Assembly: GCF_004194535.1 (NCBI RefSeq)
Contig: NZ_CP025781.1
Location: 1,612,001 to 1,676,000 of the forward strand
Reading direction: 5' to 3'
DNA from: Iodobacter fluviatilis
GTDB lineage: Bacteria > Pseudomonadota > Gammaproteobacteria > Burkholderiales > Chitinibacteraceae
DNA length: 64,000 nt
In this document: positions 54,887 to 63,191 of the stretch, piece by piece
Layout of the letters: each line of letters opens with the position of its first letter
How positions within the stretch are numbered: position 1 is the first letter of the stretch
The notes under the pieces: generated by a model
Told to the model about the DNA's origin: nothing
The model's input: the letters and a program-made list of their open reading frames with translations, nothing else
Databases searched by the model: none
Made by a program: the position numbers and the translations under genes

Positions 54887-55885
54887 TCAACGCCACGGCC
54901 GATCATAAGCGCCCAGCGTTTGCTGATGCCCTTCTGACACCTTATCCAAAGCCGCCTGCCACGCAGGTTTAACTGAATAGCGTGGGTCCGCACAGGCATC
55001 AATAGCCATGCGCAAAGTCTTGGTTACCTCCCCAACATAAGAAGGGCTGCGCTGACGGCCCTCTACCTTGATCGCCGCTACACCAATTCGCATCAGCTCA
55101 GGCAGGATTGATAGCGTATTCAAGCTGGTTGGCTCTTCCATGGCGTAATAAGTCTCGCCCGCCACTTCAAAACGCCCCTTGCACAGGGTTGGATAGCCTG
55201 CAGGCTCACCTGCTTCAAAACGATCAATCAGCACGCCATTCAAACGCGCATCCATACGATCACCGTGGTTTTCCCAGCGAACAAAGCTGGCAGGAGAACA
55301 CACACCGTGAGTGTTGGGGGATTGTCCCGTTACATAGCTAGATAAAATGCAGCGGCCCTCGGCCATGACGCAGAGGCTGCCAAAACCAAACACCTCAATC
55401 TCCACAGCCGTATTTTTAATCACGTATTCAACTTGCGGCAACGTCAGCACGCGCGGTAACACCGCACGGCGCACGCCAAAGCATTCATGCGCTAAATTAA
55501 TTGCTTCAAAATTAGTGGCCGAGCCTTGCACCGATAAATGCAGATGCAAATGAGGATGGGTGCGATAGGCATATTCCAAAAGGCCCATATCGGCCAAAAT
55601 CACCGCATCTGCGCCTAAATCAGCCGCCTTATCAACAGATGCACGCCACTCGGCAATTCGCCCCGGCTGAGCATAGGTATTAATTGCGATCAGCACTTCA
55701 CGGCATTTAGCATGGGCGTAGCGCACGCCTTCAAGCAGCTGAGCATCGCTAAAATTAAGGCCAGCAAAGTTTCTGGCATTAGTGGCATTTTTAAAACCAA
55801 GATAAACCGCATCAGCCCCTTGATCGATCGCGGTTTTTAAGGCGGGCAGGCTGCCAGCAGGGCAAACCAGTTGTGGCAGGGCCAT
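54887..55885 (-). CDS. ubiU: Ubiquinone anaerobic biosynthesis protein UbiU (U32 family)
   Basis: Forms a heterodimer with UbiV. The start was set at ATG 55885 (MALPQLVCPAGS), giving 332 residues. U32 features: GADAVYLGFKNATNARNFAG, then LHLHLSVQGSATN and VLPRVLTLPQVE. Cysteines of the probable 4Fe-4S site are in FGSLCVMAEGRC, THGVCSPASF and YPTLCKGRF. Possible FNR-type sites lie upstream, fitting anaerobic expression. Confidence 0.93.
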   Translation of the reverse strand: MALPQLVCPAGSLPALKTAIDQGADAVYLGFKNATNARNFAGLNFSDAQLLEGVRYAHAKCREVLIAINTYAQPGRIAEWRASVDKAADLGADAVILADMGLLEYAYRTHPHLHLHLSVQGSATNFEAINLAHECFGVRRAVLPRVLTLPQVEYVIKNTAVEIEVFGFGSLCVMAEGRCILSSYVTGQSPNTHGVCSPASFVRWENHGDRMDARLNGVLIDRFEAGEPAGYPTLCKGRFEVAGETYYAMEEPTSLNTLSILPELMRIGVAAIKVEGRQRSPSYVGEVTKTLRMAIDACADPRYSVKPAWQAALDKVSEGHQQTLGAYDRPWR

Positions 55886-55940
55886 AAGCACCCCCGAATG
55901 ATAAACACGGGTAGCTTAAATACATCTGACACAGCGCTTT

Positions 55941-55954
55941 TTAAGTTAAATCAA
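55941..55954. promoter_or_regulatory. Weak FNR/ANR-like site upstream of ubiU
   Basis: TTAAGTTAAATCAA has a perfect ATCAA half and a poor left half relative to TTGAT-N4-ATCAA. It lies 56 bp upstream of the ubiU start, a plausible activator distance. Confidence 0.3.
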
Positions 55955-56105
55955 ACAAACATCAGAAATAGCGCGCAGAAAAAAGCGTGCGTCTGCAAAA
56001 GCAGCACCGCACGCCTTAATCAACCCACACACAGAGTGACCATGCCACAAAGCCCACACGCTTTATGACACTTTTTCATCATACTGCATCGCAACATATT
56101 CTGGT

Positions 56106-56119
56106 TTAATCAGGATCAA
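56106..56119. promoter_or_regulatory. FNR/ANR-like box between ubiU and gnd
   Basis: TTAATCAGGATCAA matches TTGAT-N4-ATCAA at nine of ten defined positions. It is in the 437-bp divergent region, about 220 bp from either start. The region otherwise shows no gene. Confidence 0.45.
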
Positions 56120-56322
56120 TTTCTTAAAAACAAGCCCAAAATAACAAAAAAAACGTAAGAAAGGCCGTTTACCGTGTTTTGTAGGCATTTGCTTCCCACT
56201 ACGCCCAACGCGTAGTGCCATAATTCCCAATTGGCAGACATGAGACTAAGGTTCATGCTGCAGGATATTCACGCTTGGGCACAAGCCAAGCACGAGAAAA
56301 CGAACAAACAAGGATGCTCAAA

Positions 56323-57234
56323 ATGCAAATTGCAATGATTGGTCTCGGTAAAATGGGCGCAAATATGACTCGCCGCTTAGCTGCTGGTGGCGCTACCATA
56401 TTTGGCTTTGATGTAAGTGCTGAAACGCGTACCCAACTTGCCGCTGAGCACGCCAATATCCGCAGTTTTGACTCCGTAGCCAGCCTAATTGCCGAATTAC
56501 CAAGCCCGCGAGTGGTGTGGATGATGTTACCTGCCGGCGAAATCAGCGAAACCATGTTTGGTGAGCTGACTGCTTTACTGGCCCCTGGTGATTTGATTAT
56601 TGATGGCGCAAACGCCATGTATAAAGACTCACAACGCCACGCTAAAGAGCTGAATGCCAAAGGCTTTAAGTTTATGGATGCGGGCGTATCAGGTGGCGTA
56701 TGGGGCTTAGCTAACGGCTACACCATTATGATTGGCGGCGAAAAAGACGCATTTGCGATGGCGGAGCCGTTTGTTAAAATCTTGGCTCCAGCATCAGATC
56801 GCGGCTGGATTCACGCAGGCCCAGCCGGTAGCGGCCACTATGTGAAGATGGTTCACAACGGCATTGAATACGGCATGATGCAAGCCTTTGCCGAAGGCTT
56901 TGCCCTCTTGGAAGCCAAAAAAGAGCTAAATCTTGATCTAGCTGAAGTCGCTGAAACATGGCGTCACGGCTCAGTAATCCGCTCATGGCTGCTCGACTTA
57001 ACCGCCGACACCCTGAAAAACGATACCAAGCTAGAAAACATCCAACCCTTCGTTCCTGATTCAGGCGAAGGCCGCTGGACAGTACTAGAAGCCGTAGAAC
57101 TAGGCGTTCCTGCGCCGGTGATTGCAGCGTCGCTATTCCAGCGCTACACCACCCAAGGTAAAGGTGATTACGTCGCTAAATTGCTATCGATGATGCGCAA
57201 TGCCTTTGGCGGCCATCATGTAGCCAAGAAGTAA
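56323..57234 (+). CDS. gnd: 6-phosphogluconate dehydrogenase (decarboxylating), short form
   Basis: Converts 6-phosphogluconate to ribulose-5-phosphate in the pentose phosphate pathway. The start was set at ATG 56323 with AAGGA upstream, giving 303 residues. This is the short Gnd type (about 300 residues) rather than the 470-residue form. Motifs: MIGLGKMGANMTRRL (dinucleotide fold), DGANAMYKDSQRH, MDAGVSGGVWGLANG and GSGHYVKMVHNGIEYGMMQ. Short forms are often NAD-dependent, which is inference here. Confidence 0.93.
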   Translation: MQIAMIGLGKMGANMTRRLAAGGATIFGFDVSAETRTQLAAEHANIRSFDSVASLIAELPSPRVVWMMLPAGEISETMFGELTALLAPGDLIIDGANAMYKDSQRHAKELNAKGFKFMDAGVSGGVWGLANGYTIMIGGEKDAFAMAEPFVKILAPASDRGWIHAGPAGSGHYVKMVHNGIEYGMMQAFAEGFALLEAKKELNLDLAEVAETWRHGSVIRSWLLDLTADTLKNDTKLENIQPFVPDSGEGRWTVLEAVELGVPAPVIAASLFQRYTTQGKGDYVAKLLSMMRNAFGGHHVAKK

Positions 57235-57251
57235 ACGGCTTTAACATACTA

Positions 57252-57292
57252 AAAACAAACCCCGTCTTTTTAAAAGGCGGGGTTTGTTTTTT
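57252..57292. terminator. Intrinsic terminator between gnd and the MarR-GNAT gene
   Basis: CAAACCCCGTCTTTT and AAAAGGCGGGGTTTG pair around TA with a single G-T pair, followed by a run of seven T. The A run on the other side makes it usable for both convergent genes. Confidence 0.93.
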
Positions 57293-58203
57293 TACAGATC
57301 CTTCAGCATAAAAATTTCGCAAGAATGATGGCCGGTATCGCCCATCGCTTCTGTAATTTGCCTAAAGCCCATTTTTTTATACAGGGCAAGCGCTGCCGGT
57401 AAACTGGCGGTGGTTTCCAAATAGCACTGCTGATACCCCGCCTGCTGCGCAAAATCACAGGCAATATTAAGCAAACGTTGGCCAAAACCTAAACCTCGGC
57501 TGCTGCTTAATAAATACATTTTTTGTAACTCGCATACCGATCCCGCAGCCCCAGCTAGCGGAGCAATGCCTGCTCCACCGAGCAGCTCACCAGAGTCTTG
57601 CTGAATCACCCAATAAGCCGCCCCTGCCTGCTGATAGCAAGGATAAAGTTGATCCAAATGCGGGTCTGAAACGCCATAACCCTGAGCCGCACTCAAACCA
57701 TGCTCAGCAGACACCTGCCGAATCACCGCCGCAATGCCTTGATTATCCGCTTCTAACATTGGGCGGATTTGATAGCCCTGCTGGGCACGCGCTTTCATTA
57801 AAGCTTGCCGATATAAAAATAAACCCGCCTCCAAAGCCTGCAGCTCAGATTGGCTTAGCTGCTGCAAAACCTGGTTAATTTCGCCGTCGTATTGCCCATG
57901 CACCGCCTGTAATAGCTCTTTACCCGCCAAGGTTAACACCGCCTGCTTACTTCTTTTATCACTGACGTGCGCCTGCCATTCAATCAAACCCTGCTCAAGC
58001 ATTTTTTGTAAAACTCGGCTGGCGTTGGACTTATCAATACGCAAGCGCTCAACTAATTGCAAGCTAGTAAGGCTAGCGCTTTCCAGCTCAATCAAAATAT
58101 GCGCCTCAACGGGGCTCAGCTCCACCTTGCCGCATTTCTTAGCAAATACACCCAGTTCACGCACAATATCGCGCGATACGGCTCTTAGCGCCCTTGAATT
58201 CAT
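57292..58203 (-). CDS. MarR-GNAT fusion: regulator with acetyltransferase domain
   Basis: 303 residues. The N-terminal half (1-140) is a MarR winged-helix protein: LSPVEAHILIELE, LVERLRIDKSNASRVLQKM (recognition helix) and DKRSKQAVLTLAGKELL (wing). The C-terminal half (150-303) is a GNAT domain, with LQKMYLLSSSRGLGFGQRLL carrying the acetyl-CoA loop and ALALYKKMGFRQI at the end. A perfect palindromic operator lies 8 bp before the start codon, so autoregulation is likely. The ligand and acetyl acceptor are unknown. Confidence 0.92.
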   Translation of the reverse strand: MNSRALRAVSRDIVRELGVFAKKCGKVELSPVEAHILIELESASLTSLQLVERLRIDKSNASRVLQKMLEQGLIEWQAHVSDKRSKQAVLTLAGKELLQAVHGQYDGEINQVLQQLSQSELQALEAGLFLYRQALMKARAQQGYQIRPMLEADNQGIAAVIRQVSAEHGLSAAQGYGVSDPHLDQLYPCYQQAGAAYWVIQQDSGELLGGAGIAPLAGAAGSVCELQKMYLLSSSRGLGFGQRLLNIACDFAQQAGYQQCYLETTASLPAALALYKKMGFRQITEAMGDTGHHSCEIFMLKDL

Positions 58204-58211
58204 GCCAACCT

Positions 58212-58240
58212 CAATATAGTTGTTTTTTACAACTATATTG
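58212..58240. promoter_or_regulatory. Palindromic operator of the MarR-GNAT gene
   Basis: CAATATAGTTGT-TTTTT-ACAACTATATTG is a perfect 12-bp inverted repeat directly upstream of the MarR-GNAT start. The AGTTG/CAACT core and AT-rich arms are typical of MarR-family operators. It also lies upstream of the divergent M13 peptidase gene (start 58364). Confidence 0.85.
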
Positions 58241-58363
58241 ATAACTCAATCGCTTGGCAAGCATTACTTAAGTGCGTATTTTTTTACATCTCGCTTACCC
58301 CAATATATTTCAAAGACATAATTGCGTAGATTCAAAGACAAATCATCCACTCAAAGAACCACC

Positions 58364-60379
58364 ATGCCCAATTCAATTCGCACTGCACTTGCTGTGATTT
58401 TTTTTGCTGGATCAGCTTTAAGCCACGCCAATAATCTGGTGTTAGAAGCCGCCACAATGGATAGATCAGCAGATCCATGCAGTAATTTTTATCAATTTGC
58501 AAATGGCAAATGGCTGGCGGAGCATCCAGTACCTGCGGATCGCTCTAGCTATGGTGCTTATGATGAAGTTTATGAGCGAAATTTAAGCGCATTAAAAAAT
58601 ATTGTTGAAGTCGCAGCTAACTCTGCAAACAATACCATCGCAGCAAATAAAGTAGGTGCCTTTTATTTAAGCGGCATGGATGAAGCGCGGATTGAGGCCG
58701 CAGCGGCAACGCCACTGGCCGAGCGCTTAAGGCAGATTACTGCCATTAAAACCCAGCAAGATTTGATTCGAGTTTTAGCCCAATTACACGCCGAAGGGGT
58801 GAATCCATTATTTGATTTTAATGTGGCTCAGGACGCAAAAAACTCATTGCGCTATATCATAGATTTATCCCAAGGCGGATTGGGCCTACCAGATAGAGAT
58901 TACTATCTAAAAAACGATAGCAAAAGCCGAACCATCCGCCAGCAATACAAAGCACATTTACTGAAAATATTCGCTTTATTAGGTGATAGCCCGCAACAAG
59001 CAGAAAAAAATGCAATTCGCATTTTAAGCATAGAAACAAGCCTAGCAAAAGCTTCTATGACAAAAGTAGAACAGCGCGATCCTGAATCTACTTATCACGT
59101 ACTTAATCTCCAAACGCTGCAAAAACTGAGCCCTAATTTACAATGGAAAGATTACATTACAGAATTAGGTGTAGCTAATCCCCAAGACATGAATATTGCG
59201 CAGCCTAAGTTTTTTAAACATATTAGCCAGATGCTAAATACTGTATCGCTAGATGATTGGAAAATCTATTTGCGCTGGCACTTGGCGCATAATCGGGCTA
59301 AATACTTATCGAGTGATTTTGTAAATGCAGACTTTTATTTTTATAGTAAACAATTATCTGGGGCAGCCGAATTAAGGCCACGTTGGAAGCGGGTATTAAA
59401 AAGCCTAGATCAGAATTTGGGTGAAGCATTGGGCGAACTTTATGTGGCTGAATACTTTAGCCCCGCCGCCAAGGCCAAAGCTTTAGATATGGTAAATAAT
59501 ATAAAACTAGCCATGGCGGAGCAAATAAAAAGCTTAGACTGGATGAGTAATATCACCAAGCAGCAGGCTTTAAAAAAGCTAGATAAGATTGCAGTAAAAA
59601 TTGGCTATCCAGATACTTGGCGCGATTACAGCAGTTTGCAAATTGATAAAGAATCCTATGTGGCCAATATTAAACGCGGCCATGAATTTGAATTCAAACG
59701 CCAACTTGCCAAACTTGGTAAAGAAATTGATAGAAACGAATGGGGTATGACACCATCAACTGTAAATGCTTATTACAATCCAAGTATGAATGAAATTGTA
59801 TTTCCTGCAGGTGTTTTGCAAGCGCCGCTGTTTCATATGGGGGCAGACACCGCCAGTAATTATGGTAATACCGGCGCTACCATCGGCCATGAATTAACCC
59901 ATGCCTTTGATGATGAGGGCAGCCAATTTGATGGCGATGGTAATTTAAAAAGCTGGTGGACTAACGACGATAAAAAGAACTTTGCGATTAGAGTGAGTAA
60001 GATTGCTAGGCAATTCGATGAATTTAATCCCATCGATGAATTACATATCAATGGCAAACTCACCGCTGGCGAAAATATCGCCGATTTAGGCGGTTTAAAA
60101 ATTGCCTTTATCGCATTAAAGAAATCGCTGGCAAGCAAACCACAGCCAGAAAAAATAGATGGTTTAACGCAGGAGCAGCGCTTCTTTATTGCCAATGCAC
60201 AAAGCTTTAGAAACAATGTTCGCAATGAAGCCTTGCGTATGCAAATACTGACCGACCCACACTCACCTGAGAAATACCGTGTACTCGCCCCCACCGCCAA
60301 TATGCCAGAATTTGCCACCGCATTTTCTTGCGGTAAAGCAGCATTAAGAAGCGAAGATAAGCGGGTGAATATTTGGTGA
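58364..60379 (+). CDS. M13 family zinc metallopeptidase (PepO/neprilysin-like)
   Basis: Exported zinc endopeptidase. The start was set at ATG 58364 (MPNSIRTALAVIFF), giving 671 residues with a signal peptide of about 22 ending SHA. Conserved features: NFYQFANGKWL near the N-terminus, NAYYNPSMNEIVFPAG, the zinc site GHELTHAFDDEG (HExxH), the third ligand in ENIADLGGL, and the C-terminal CGKA with terminal W. It is divergent from the MarR-GNAT gene and may share its operator. Confidence 0.94.
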   Translation: MPNSIRTALAVIFFAGSALSHANNLVLEAATMDRSADPCSNFYQFANGKWLAEHPVPADRSSYGAYDEVYERNLSALKNIVEVAANSANNTIAANKVGAFYLSGMDEARIEAAAATPLAERLRQITAIKTQQDLIRVLAQLHAEGVNPLFDFNVAQDAKNSLRYIIDLSQGGLGLPDRDYYLKNDSKSRTIRQQYKAHLLKIFALLGDSPQQAEKNAIRILSIETSLAKASMTKVEQRDPESTYHVLNLQTLQKLSPNLQWKDYITELGVANPQDMNIAQPKFFKHISQMLNTVSLDDWKIYLRWHLAHNRAKYLSSDFVNADFYFYSKQLSGAAELRPRWKRVLKSLDQNLGEALGELYVAEYFSPAAKAKALDMVNNIKLAMAEQIKSLDWMSNITKQQALKKLDKIAVKIGYPDTWRDYSSLQIDKESYVANIKRGHEFEFKRQLAKLGKEIDRNEWGMTPSTVNAYYNPSMNEIVFPAGVLQAPLFHMGADTASNYGNTGATIGHELTHAFDDEGSQFDGDGNLKSWWTNDDKKNFAIRVSKIARQFDEFNPIDELHINGKLTAGENIADLGGLKIAFIALKKSLASKPQPEKIDGLTQEQRFFIANAQSFRNNVRNEALRMQILTDPHSPEKYRVLAPTANMPEFATAFSCGKAALRSEDKRVNIW

Positions 60380-60395
60380 TGATGGGCTAAAAAAA

Positions 60396-60480
60396 CGTCT
60401 GTAGGCACAGAGAAAAAGGCAGAACACAAAGAACCATTCAATCGGTTTTCTCTGTGTTCTCTGCGCCTTAAGATTTTTTA
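60396..60480. repeat. CACAGAG-type inverted repeat element, compact copy
   Basis: The left arm GTCTGTAGGCACAGAGAAA then AACACAAAGAACC faces the right arm GGTTTTCTCTGTGTTCTCTG then CGCCTTAAGA. It fills the convergent gap between the M13 peptidase and the helicase gene and probably forms the 3' hairpin of both. Confidence 0.7.
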
Positions 60481-60493
60481 AGTTCTTACATCT

Positions 60494-61732
60494 TTATTCT
60501 TTCTCTGCCCTAGCCGCTGCCGCGCGCAGTTTATCTTTTTTGCTCATCCTCACCCCCTTCACTCCACCGGGATTCGGCACCGCTTGCGCGCTAGTTTGCT
60601 GGGGCTCAAAGCCTGCGATCACTTCTCTGGTAAGGCGGATATGCGTGCGGCTTTCAATCAGGCGAAAATGCGCTTCGGTGGCCGCAGTAACAAAGCTAAT
60701 CGCGCAGCCACTTGCACCATTGCGACCAGTGCGGCCAATGCGGTGAGTGTAATCAATGGGGGATCTTGGCAGATCGTAATTCACCACAAACGGCAGGCCA
60801 TCAATATCGATACCACGGCCAGCCAGATCGGTCGCCACCACCACTTGCAAGCTGCCCGACTTAAACTCGGCCAACACTTGATTACGCCGCCCCTGGCTAA
60901 ATTCGCCATGAAAAGGCGCGGTATTAATGCCCTTGGCGTAAAGCTGATTAGCAAGCTGCTCAGCTCCCTGCTTGCTGGCCACAAACACCAGCACTCTTTG
61001 CCCTTCATTCTCTTTGATCAAATGCGCGAGCACATCGGCACGGCGCTCTGCATCCACAAAAATCGCCCGCTGCAAGATGTCTGGCTTAGTGGTTTCGGTC
61101 GACTCAATCATCACACGGGTCGGCATGTGTAATATGCCTGTCGCCAGCGCGTTCACTTCGTCAGGAAAAGTCGCCGAGAAAAACAGGCTCTGACGCTTAG
61201 CAGGTAACAGCGCAAGAATTCGGTTTAGCTCTACTGCAAAGCCCATATCCAGCAAGCGATCAGCTTCATCCAACACTAGGATATTAAAAAACTCAGGCCG
61301 AACCGCGTTCTTATCGATTAAATCCAGCAAACGGCCTGGCGTTGCCACCAACACATCGGCCCCACCACGCAGCTGCATCATTTGCGGGTTAATCGCCACA
61401 CCCCCAAATACCGTCGCTAGCTTGATCGGCTTAGTCAGATTATTTTTGCTTAAAGCCGCCAGAAACCCCTTGATCTCGTCCCCCACCTGCACCGCTAACT
61501 CACGCGTTGGCACCAAAATCAACACCTTGCTACTGCCCGTTGTCATGAGATGCAGCAGTGGCAAAACATAAGCAGCCGTTTTACCCGAACCCGTGGCCGC
61601 CTGCGCCAAAACATCCTCCCCCCACAGCACAGCAGGAATCACCGCCACCTGAACGGGCGTTGGAGTGATATAGGATTTTTTGCTAGCAGCAAGTAAAACG
61701 GCGGGTGACAGACCCAGAGCGGAAAAGGACAT
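60494..61732 (-). CDS. rhlE: DEAD-box RNA helicase (RhlE-like)
   Basis: ATP-dependent RNA helicase. The start was set at ATG 61732 (MSFSALGLSPAVLLA), giving 412 residues. Motifs in order: Q motif ITPTPVQVAVIPAVL, Walker A AATGSGKTAAYVLP, PTRELAVQVG, TPGRLLDL, DEADRLLDMGF (DEAD), SATFP, and in domain 2 VFVASKQGAEQL, ATDLAGRGIDIDGL and HRIGRTGRNGASG. A short basic tail ends the protein. RhlE is the closest type by motif spacing, but related helicases cannot be excluded. Confidence 0.9.
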   Translation of the reverse strand: MSFSALGLSPAVLLAASKKSYITPTPVQVAVIPAVLWGEDVLAQAATGSGKTAAYVLPLLHLMTTGSSKVLILVPTRELAVQVGDEIKGFLAALSKNNLTKPIKLATVFGGVAINPQMMQLRGGADVLVATPGRLLDLIDKNAVRPEFFNILVLDEADRLLDMGFAVELNRILALLPAKRQSLFFSATFPDEVNALATGILHMPTRVMIESTETTKPDILQRAIFVDAERRADVLAHLIKENEGQRVLVFVASKQGAEQLANQLYAKGINTAPFHGEFSQGRRNQVLAEFKSGSLQVVVATDLAGRGIDIDGLPFVVNYDLPRSPIDYTHRIGRTGRNGASGCAISFVTAATEAHFRLIESRTHIRLTREVIAGFEPQQTSAQAVPNPGGVKGVRMSKKDKLRAAAARAEKE

Positions 61733-61894
61733 GATGGGCCTTAGATAATATTTCTGACGGGTGCGAAGTATAAGCGAGATGGCGGGAGCTGTCCTTGTGG
61801 ATAGGACAGGATGCAATGTAGAGGGGACACACTACTCACGCACATTGATACAAGTTGAATCGCACCGGGTTTCGCGGAGGCTGTTTGGTTTGAG

Positions 61895-62806
61895 TCAGAC
61901 CAACATGGCCTGCTCGCTTTGATTACGATAATAATTTGCTTCTGCTTCCGCAGGTGGGATATGACCAATCGACCCAAGCAAACGATGGTGATTGAACCAC
62001 GAAACCCATTCTAATGTCGCTAGCTCCACAGATTCTAGGCTTTTCCAAGGCCCCAAACGATGAATCACTTCCGCTTTGTAGAGTCCGTTAATCGTCTCAG
62101 CGAGTGCATTGTCGTAACTGTCGCCGGTCGTACCAACCGATGGCTCGATGCCTGCTTCAGTCAATCGCTCGGTATATCTAATCGATACATACTGCGATCC
62201 ACGGTCGCTGTGATGAATCAGCGCTTCTCGCTCCGGTTGCCGCGCCCAAAGGGCTTGCTCTAACGCATCCAGCACAAACTCGGTTTGCATATTGCGACTC
62301 ACTCGCCAGCCCACGATATACCGAGCGAATACATCAATCACAAACGCCACATACACGAAGCCTTGCCAAGTCGATACGTAGGTAAAATCCGACACCCAGA
62401 GCTGATTCGGTCGTTCGGCGACAAATTGTCGGTTCACATGATCGAGTGGGCAAGCAACGGCAGGGTCTGGGCGTGTCGTGCGCACCGCTTTACCACGCGA
62501 TATTCCGCGCAAACCTAGGCTGCGCATCAAACGCTCAACGGTACACCGCGCCACAAGATGCCCATCGCGCTTGAGTTGCCGCCAGACTTTGACGGCACCA
62601 TACACCTGATGATTCTCTTGCCAGACGCGCGTAACTTCACCGCTCAGTTGCTCGTCACGAATGGCACGTTGGCAACGTAACGCGGGATTGCGCTGTCGAG
62701 CGACATAACGTCGATAGGCAGACGGAGCGACCTGTAACAGTTTGCAGATCGGCTCGACCCCGTGCTGACCACGATGGGAATCGATGAATGACCTTACGAT
62801 TTCAAG
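61895..62806 (-). CDS. IS3-family transposase OrfB (DDE integrase domain)
   Basis: Catalytic part of the transposase. The rve-type DDE triad is intact: Asp in [10 protein letters not shown], Asp in [11 protein letters not shown] and Glu in [12 protein letters not shown]. Family-type sequence ([19 protein letters not shown]) begins near 62800, in the -1 frame of orfA, and no ATG occurs until 62605. Expression as an OrfAB fusion by -1 frameshifting is therefore expected. The frame is open back to about 62857, so slippage would have to occur after that point. Confidence 0.85.
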   Translation of the reverse strand, partial: LEIVRSFIDSHRGQHGVEPICKLLQVAPSAYRRYVARQRNPALRCQRAIRDEQLSGEVTRVWQENHQVYGAVKVWRQLKRDGHLVARCTVERLMRSLGLRGISRGKAVRTTRPDPAVACPLDHVNRQFVAERPNQLWVSDFTYVSTWQGFVYVAFVIDVFARYIVGWRVSRNMQTEFVLDALEQALWARQPEREALIHHSDRGSQYVSIRYTERLTEAGIEPSVGTTGDSYDNALAETINGLYKAEVIHRLGPWKSLESVELATLEWVSWFNHHRLLGSIGHIPPAEAEANYYRNQSEQAMLV

Positions 62807-63114
62807 CGGCGGTCGAGCTCCGCCTGTGCGAAATACGCGCTGGCTAGGCGCAGAATTTCATTGGCCTTTTTAAGTTCGCGTACTTCTCGTTCCAGCGCTT
62901 TGATTCGTTCGTTCTCTGCTGAATTTTTGTTGGCTTGAACGGTATCGCCGCCTTGTCGACGGCACCATGTGCGCAGTGTTTCGGGCGTGCAGCCTATTTT
63001 GCTGGCAATTGAAACGAGGGTAGCCCATTCGGATGGGTATTCAGCAAGGTGTTCAATGACCATGCGAACTGCTCGTTCACGGACTTCGGGGGAAAAGTGA
63101 GTTGATTTCTTCAT
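62794..63114 (-). CDS. IS3-family transposase OrfA (helix-turn-helix)
   Basis: 106 residues. DNA-binding region with helix-turn-helix ([35 protein letters not shown]) followed by a leucine-zipper-like coiled coil ([20 protein letters not shown]) and the tail [12 protein letters not shown]. It binds the inverted repeats and multimerises with OrfB. Confidence 0.93.
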   Translation of the reverse strand: MKKSTHFSPEVRERAVRMVIEHLAEYPSEWATLVSIASKIGCTPETLRTWCRRQGGDTVQANKNSAENERIKALEREVRELKKANEILRLASAYFAQAELDRRLKS

Positions 63115-63191
63115 GGCGCCATTCTCTCAAGAATTGGAGCCTCCGCGAAACCCGGTGCGATTCACTATTGGCATTATAAAAACCCAGTAAA

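Larger units (their letters stand above)
61856..63164 (-). mobile_element. IS3-family insertion sequence
   Basis: A 1309-bp element bounded by perfect 27-bp inverted repeats (61856-61882 and 63138-63164) that begin TGAATCGCACCGGG, with TG...CA tips. It carries orfA and orfB on the minus strand in partly overlapping frames, the IS3 layout. No target-site duplication is evident: AAGT flanks the left end and CTAT the right end. This suggests recombination after insertion or an older copy. Confidence 0.93.
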
